Below are positions 57,991 through 64,000 of a stretch of DNA of 64,000 bases, piece after piece. The position numbers were made by a program, and so were the translations under genes. The stretch is taken from the NCBI GenBank assembly GCA_000310025.1, contig FN649741.1:5871775-5935774 (forward strand). The letters run 5' to 3'. Under the pieces are notes generated by a model. It ran no database searches. It was not told the DNA's origin and saw only the letters and a program-made list of their open reading frames with translations. Position 1 is the stretch's first letter, and each line of letters opens with the position of its first letter. Source of the DNA: Ectocarpus siliculosus (Eukaryota > Sar > Phaeophyceae > Ectocarpales > Ectocarpaceae).

Positions 57991-59628
57991 TTCGTAGGTA
58001 CCATACGACTAGACGACGTTTCAATGTGTAGACTATGCCTTCATGTAGGACCTCCAACACACGTACGCACGTTTCGTTTTTCCGGGTGGTCACGGGGCAT
58101 GGATTGGTACGTCTAAACTGATTTGCAACACGCCGAGCTTCTTGGAGAATTTCAGGAGCGGAGAGGGGTCGTGTCGAGCTGATTTCACTGGAGGAGGTGC
58201 CCCCCCCGTCTACAGAACGGGCCCGCAACTAAGAAAACTTATGTTGAGAGAAGAAGCTCAAACGTTTACGAAAATAAAGAACAAAGGGCTAAGAAACTCA
58301 GCTCAATCTCGGCCACGGCATAAGAAACGTCCCAATAAGAAACATGATCGAACGATACTCCGAGACACAAGAAACAACGGATAGCTGAGGCAGCGTGTCT
58401 AATAAGAGACGTCCCACTGCTGCTGCCAGCTCCCACCACTACCTATGGTAGCTCATCCTGCAATCAAGTCTTGGTAGGGGGGAGAGTGAATATTTTCGCG
58501 TCGCCCCCGGGCCCCCGGGCCCCTGCGCCGCCGCGGGCTGCGCTACCCACTGGTCTGGTGTTGTACTGCTGTAATGCCACAAATCACGGGAGTCAGGAAG
58601 TTCAGGAGGGCGAAACCCCAGAGGTATCTGAGCTGTCGATTGAACATGAAAAGGCTTGTTGTTGTGTTGATGGTTTCTGTGCAAATATATATACAGAAAA
58701 TATGAGAAAATAAGAGCACAGGATGATTCGACAGTCCAAAGGAATTAAGAAATCCGTTTCCAGAAATTGGCCTACCTGCGGCTGGTCCTTCGGGCGACAA
58801 TAAGAGTTGAGGCTCGACTCGAATATGACGTTTCTTATCTCCGGGCCCGTTCTATATGCTTTTGTTGTTGTTGTACAGAATAATAGTAGTGATATTCGTC
58901 GTCGTGCTATTGCGTGTACCCCCTAGACAGACAGGCGTACCGTCCCCGTAGGCTAGCGTGCAGCACACATGACAGCCTGACGCCGAATGAGGCCGAGTAT
59001 AAGACCGAGTAACATAGATAGGGGAAAGACAATGTATCTAATAGAGAGGAGGTGGGCGAGAAAAAGCCTGAGAAAAAGCAAGACACATGATGAGAAAAAA
59101 TGGCCAGTTGAGATGTTCTGACAAAACAATACGAATGAGAGAAACAACTTCCCCTCAAAGAGACAAGTCTCTATCTATGCGGTGGATTAACAGTTCATTC
59201 AATACTACAGCAGTGACGAGGTAAGTTGGGATGTAGTACTAGACCACAGGTTGATCAAATAGATAGTTGGAAAAGTCTAGAACCTCCCCTGCAACACTAC
59301 TCTCTGCCGGGCCAACAGCCAAAACATGTACTACATCCGTATTATTATATATCGGAGAGAAACCTTCCGTAGCTCGGGTAGTAGTGTAAACAGTTTCTCC
59401 ATAACCGGAACACATTGCAGAGGGTTTGACACGTCAAGTCACTCTTGAAGCGAGAAAACTGCTGGGTTGAACTGCGGCTGCTGCTGTTGGTGAGTGGACA
59501 GATTGTATGCATAGAAGAACAGGTGAACGGAAAAAAAAGCGCCAGACCATGGACGAGAAGACGAGCCACACATGCATGCCATGATTAAATGGTGCGAGGA
59601 AGGTGCGGTCGACAGGGAGAGTACGTAC
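57991..59628. other. Region without a supported gene
   Basis: Short frames only. A C/G-rich palindromic run lies at 58504-58524. No repeat shared with other parts of the window was noticed. Confidence 0.35.
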
Positions 59629-59829
59629 GCGATGAAAGAAAAACAAAAAGTGTTGGGGTGGCCTGCTATTCGCAGACCTTGGCCGGTGGGGATTCAACAT
59701 CGTGGTAGCTGCGGGTACTGTGTACGTGGCGCGATGAAAGAAAAACAAAAAGTGTTGGTAGCCTGCTATTCGCAGACCTTGGCCGGTGGGGATTCAACAT
59801 CGTGGTAGCTACGGGTACTGTGTACGTGG
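59629..59829. repeat. ~100-bp tandem duplication
   Basis: The unit beginning GCGATGAAAGAAAAACAAAA and ending ACTGTGTACGTGG occurs twice head-to-tail (59629-59729 and 59731-59829) with only a few differences, indicating a recent duplication. Confidence 0.95.
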
Positions 59830-61607
59830 AGTCGACGATGTGTAGCGGACTAGCCAGTCACGCCCCTCGACCATTTTGGTAAGAGGGGCGCCTGATGTGA
59901 CGAACTTTTTTCCCCTTCTAAACGTGATTACCTTTTTTTTCGGCATGATGTCCATAGGCCACAATAGGACGGGAGGAGAGCAGGGGATATCCATGTCATG
60001 TGGGAGACGGCGCGGGGGCGTGGTTGGGCAGACATTTGACGTGCTACATTCGTCAAGAAGAGGACCGTCGGAATCGACACCCAAGATATAAGCCCTCAAC
60101 CCCGTAACGTACAAGTCATGGGTTCAATTCACACCTACCTGTGACTACTTTTTTTTGTTTTTCTAGTGACTCGACAATATTTTTCCCACCAGACGTTTTC
60201 CATATTTCGTCTTGATAACTGCAGGGGTTGTATTGTTTTCGACCCTGGATGTATATGCTTGGAATACCCAGTGATGTGAGAAGTATTGCCTTGTCTTCCA
60301 ACAACGCGAACGAATTTTCGCGGAGATTGATCGAGCGTTGTCGACGAGTCTAAATAATATATTCTCCGTGCAGGCTGATGAGCTGTCCAAACGCCATCTG
60401 AATCTGCGGTACACAGCAAAATAGCAGCCCATGAGAACCGCCTGCACAGCTTTCGTGTGTGTCTCGTGCTTGCTGCTACCCACACCGAGCGGTACACAAC
60501 CAAGGTGATGAGCCAGGCATTTTCTACTGCTGTACATATTGGAACTACGCTGGACTGCTGTAGCGTGCAGTGATGTTCCCCAAGAGCATGTATGTGCTCG
60601 GCGCTGCTTCGTCATACACGAACGACTTTGTTGCGCCAACACATATGCGACGTTTACGTTTACGGTGGAGTCCACAACTTGTCGTCTCGACCATAGCAGC
60701 AGCAGCCACGTTGCATCATCTACTGTTGCACAACTCTCAAATACTGCTGAACACTGCTACACATCGTGATCTCCCAACTATCACCTCAACATCTCAACTC
60801 TGCAAAAGCTGAAGAAGAATTAGTCTAAAATGCGAAGCGGCACTATTATTCAGCAACCACAATCAATCGACTTCGGTGACGGCCTCAACAGACTTCGGTC
60901 TAAACTTGATACAGACTTCTGTCTGGAGGTTAATTGCACAAAGGCTCAACCGCCTGCAGACGACCCTTGGGTAAAGGCCACCTCGACTGCACATGTCTAC
61001 ACGACATAACATCAGGTCATTACTTCTAATCTGCCGTAGCTTTTGCTCAGGATCAGGTGACCTGGCCAAGATCCCGATCTTGGAAGATTTCTTGATCACG
61101 ATATGCCATCCGACCAACGATGATGCCGCTTATCGGTTGCCTCCAACGGAGCACATGTTCATATTTTCCAAGTTTTGTTTGGAGCAGGCATCCACCAATG
61201 ATAAAATATAGACGGGGTTCTGTTCTTATTTCTACAGTAAACCGATTACCCTATGCAGAGGACACAGGTCTTTCTGGGTCGATTTCATCCCCAACACTGC
61301 CGCTGTAAGAGTACAATTAGCCGTAAAATCGCCCCTTAGATAAATGGCAGTGCCACATGTACGATATAGGAGCGGATGGGTTGCCGAGAATAGCTTAGGA
61401 GGCGGAAGTGGGCAACAAAAATAATTGGCGTACGAACCTAGCCTACGGAGTGGGACACATAGTCTAATGTTGTAGATGACGCACGGAAGGGTTATAAATT
61501 GACGAAGGTGATGGACACTGGACAGGAAAGAAAGGTCTACTGTTGCTTTTGCCGAGAGAGCGGGTGAAAGCGACAAACAGCTGAAATAGCTCTCGTGAGT
61601 ACCAAAC
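59830..61607. other. Region without a supported gene
   Basis: No exon or strong repeat recognised. A GGTTCAATTC motif at 60120-60129 resembles a tRNA B box, but no tRNA fold surrounds it. Confidence 0.35.
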
Positions 61608-61880
61608 TTCGACGTTAGCACCGTCAACGAGGGAAAGAGACGGCCGGGCCCTTCTCGCGAAAAAAACAAGAATTCAGCACGCACCGCAGAAAGAAGGTGG
61701 GTCACGAAAATAAACAAACAGAATAAAGCTCCCCTCCTGTGTGACCCTGGATGGCTGTAGCTTTACGAAAAAATACACTCAATAGCGTAGTACGCGCCTC
61801 ACCACTAAAAATGGGGGGACTGTCGCCATAATAAACAAGACGAAGACACAACACACACACGACACCGTAAATAGCTTTCC
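61608..61880. repeat. Dispersed repeat C, copy 2
   Basis: Same word order as 52170-52460: ACGTTAGCACCG, CCCTTCTCGCGAAAAAAAC, CCTCCTGTGTGACCCT, AAATGGGGGGACTGTCGCC. Confidence 0.75.
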
Positions 61881-61916
61881 GAACACACCTGCAACGGGTA
61901 CCAAAGTATGTAATTG

Positions 61917-62168
61917 AGCTGTGTTTCCACGGCCTCCGGCTATCGCGCAAGTCATCATTCGGCCGAAACTAACATGTGGTTGCCGAGATACGCCCAACAC
62001 TTTGACCGTAGCACCACCTCGGCGGTGTCCTAAATAAGCCCATATTGGCGACACCGGGCGCAGCGTTCCGAGACCATCCAATGGGCACAAACCCAATTTT
62101 GCTGTATTCCCACGGCCACCAGCGGTCACGCAAGTCGCCATTCGGCCGCAACCAACACGCGGTTGCCG
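61917..62168. repeat. Pair of ~68-bp direct repeats
   Basis: 61917-61985 and 62101-62168 share CACGGCC, CGCGCAAGTC / CACGCAAGTC, CATTCGGCCG and GTGGTTGCCG / GCGGTTGCCG in the same order. They are separated by about 115 bp. Flanking sequence is not coding. Confidence 0.75.
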
Positions 62169-62992
62169 CTACACATGTAGACCTCAAGGTTGCCGGTTTT
62201 ATGGCGGCCGACCGAGGGCGTAGGGTGGACTGGCTACATAATCCACAGAGAAGGCTATCTCCATCGCTGCATACATGCGAATGGTAAACCTAACGAGGTT
62301 GGCAGCATTTTCGTCAGCACTGTGGCCAGCGCACAGCACCCAGAGCTCCATAGGCGTTGTGGAACGGCCCCGACTACAACCAAGAGTAAGCGTAAACCTC
62401 GGTGGTGGAATGAGTGGGGGGCGAAAGTGAACGTGCACCAGGAGGCTTCATCGTCGAAGGAAGCGATGAGCATCTGAGGCGAAAACTTTGCCTTTTCAGT
62501 ACTTCAGTATCACGACACTGTTGAAGAACAGGATGTGACAATACTGCGAGATCAGCACGACATTCCAAGGCAAAAGGGTATCATGTCGGCGAAATATTTG
62601 GACCCATGGAAACGGGCCTGGAAAAATTCACTTGTTCCGTCCATGACATTCGCAGCACATTCGGCGATATTCGGAGAAATACCCTACACTAGCTGTGACA
62701 GGAAACGTCAATAACATGTGCGAAACCTAACTTTCGCTCCCCCGCAATCGCCCTCGTCCAAAGAGCCACTGTAGCTCGCTTCAGGGTTCGGGAGATTCCT
62801 TTCCAGTTCTCGTACAGCTCTTGTTTTCCAGCTCGGCCCTATTGTGAAGTGCTCCAATCTGTTAGCGTGCTTGAGGGTTCGCCGGAAAAAATCCAGCTCC
62901 AGCAGCGAGCTCTTCGGCGTTACGCCTAACTTCATGGTGCATGTACGTGCCGGTATCACCCACTCTGTGATATCTTGAGATCGTTCTTGAAA

Positions 62993-63878
62993 CGGCAATG
63001 CTGTTGCTCCACCGGTGGAAAAACTCGTTTTTTGCTCCACCAGGCAGACCTCCGCCCACAGAGCTCCAATCGACCTCAAACCAATTGCATCGTGTAGGTA
63101 TGGGCTACATCTATCTGAAAAGCTGCTTAGAAGCTGAGTCGGACCCGCGGCTGCAGATATATGCCGAAAACATGGGGCTCCGTAGCATCTCAACAAGTAG
63201 TAATCGTCTCGAGCCTCTGTCCACTCAGCTCCAATTGACTGCAAAACCTTTTGCATCGTACTGACACGATCCACACCGTTCACACAAGCTATCGGACACT
63301 CACATCGGAAACGTTCCTGAAGAGATAGGGCCAACAGAGGGGGTTCCGCACCATCTAGGGGGGGGGGGGTAAATGTCATTAGTCCCGCAATACCTCCCGC
63401 GAGCTCAAGTTCTTAGCTGCTGAGTTCTTAAGTGGTGGCGCGTTCTGTAGCCTCAGGTTCTCTTCGGCCAGTCTTTCAGCGGTGCTGTGTGCGGTACCCG
63501 TGTGTTGAGACAATGGTTCCTGCTCTCCTTCCGCCAGCTAGGGTCAATGAGACTCGCCACCATATTTTGTTATCAACCGTAGGAGCTACGGAGGAACAGA
63601 GAAAAAAAATGATAAGGGAGCAAGTCCGTTGCTCCTGGCTACTCAAAGCAGTTGTTGTTTGATCTCTTGTTTTAGCCTTCTTAGACCAGTTCCACTCAGC
63701 GCCCACTCGGAGAGTGAGGGAGCGAGGCTGGGATCTTGATCCTTCTTCAAGGTACTTCAATACCCCTCAACGACGCGCCAAATATCCACATCCAACAAAA
63801 TTCAAAATATTCAAGAGTCGCTCATATAACGTTGAAGCGACGCTCATACGACGCTCATACATTTGTTGCTCCCATAAA
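62993..63878 (-). repeat. LTR-like repeat, copy 3 (longest)
   Basis: Matches 54345-55165 over its left ~810 bp and 57709-57990 over its right ~280 bp. On the minus strand it begins TGGGAGCAACA near 63878 and ends near GGAGCAACAGCA at about 62995, i.e. TG...CA ends. No internal retrotransposon sequence was seen next to it, so it may be a solo LTR. Confidence 0.75.
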
Positions 63879-64000
63879 TAAGCCCACCCTGGTAAGTCGT
63901 AGATGGAAATGCTTTATCCTCAATCCAATACTCAACCTCAAATAATGATCGAAGATGCGACTTTTCATACCAAACACAAACAAAAGCAACTAGTGTCGGA

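Noticed and set aside
60080-60135. Possible tRNA gene or tRNA-derived SINE (GGTTCAATTC B-box-like motif)
   Set aside because: No T stem, anticodon arm or A box can be drawn around it.

Overview
The window reads as nuclear DNA of a eukaryote. It has multi-exon genes with GT-AG introns of roughly 150 to 750 bp, long 3' untranslated regions, (GA)n microsatellites and degenerate LTR retrotransposon sequence. The gene style (tightly packed genes, many medium-length introns, alternating strands, GC-rich exons coding Ala/Gly/Ser/Glu-rich protein) suggests a brown alga of the Ectocarpus kind. That assignment is an inference from style; no marker gene is present. A run of Ns marks one assembly gap at 30424-30750.

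Gene-rich part, 1-26.8 kb. A ubiquitin-specific protease (plus strand, 5' end outside the window) runs to a stop at 9447-9449 and ends in a Tudor-like module. It converges on a minus-strand gene (14736 to 10256) whose nine-exon hand model stays in frame throughout, giving 515 residues with a C-terminal RING. The metal-ligand spacing of that RING equals that of MDM2/MDMX. So a deubiquitinase and a ubiquitin ligase lie tail to tail, about 0.8 kb apart. Upstream of the RING gene, on the same strand and only about 185 bp away, is a membrane protein of unknown family (23207 to 14921) with an acidic N-terminus and about five hydrophobic segments. Next is a minus-strand alpha/beta-hydrolase-like gene (24909 to at least 26804) that uses an apparent GC-AG intron.

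Repeat-rich part, 26.8-64 kb. Few genes can be supported here. The region holds: three copies of a ~0.5 kb repeat; a Cys-rich ORF interrupted by one in-frame TAG (30858-32849); a pair of 0.24 kb direct repeats that look like LTRs; several foldback elements (42.4-43.8 kb, with a 41-bp tandem unit and an exon-like centre, and hairpins at 37.1/38.1, 44.2 and 50.7 kb); two degenerate paralogs of a small single-pass membrane protein gene (40.4-41.8 and 48.0-50.0 kb); an acidic terminal exon of an unknown gene (46370-46631); arrays of the palindrome CTTCCATGGAAG and of CCCATGGG; and a decayed Ty3/Gypsy element on the minus strand (about 54.3-58.0 kb), with a further LTR copy near 63 kb.

I did not find a CRISPR array, a tRNA or rRNA gene, or a prokaryotic-type system. 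The most interesting items are the MDM2-geometry RING protein and its convergent USP neighbour, the foldback element with an exon-like core, and the CCATGG palindrome arrays. All boundaries were read by eye; splice models were checked only by reading-frame phase.
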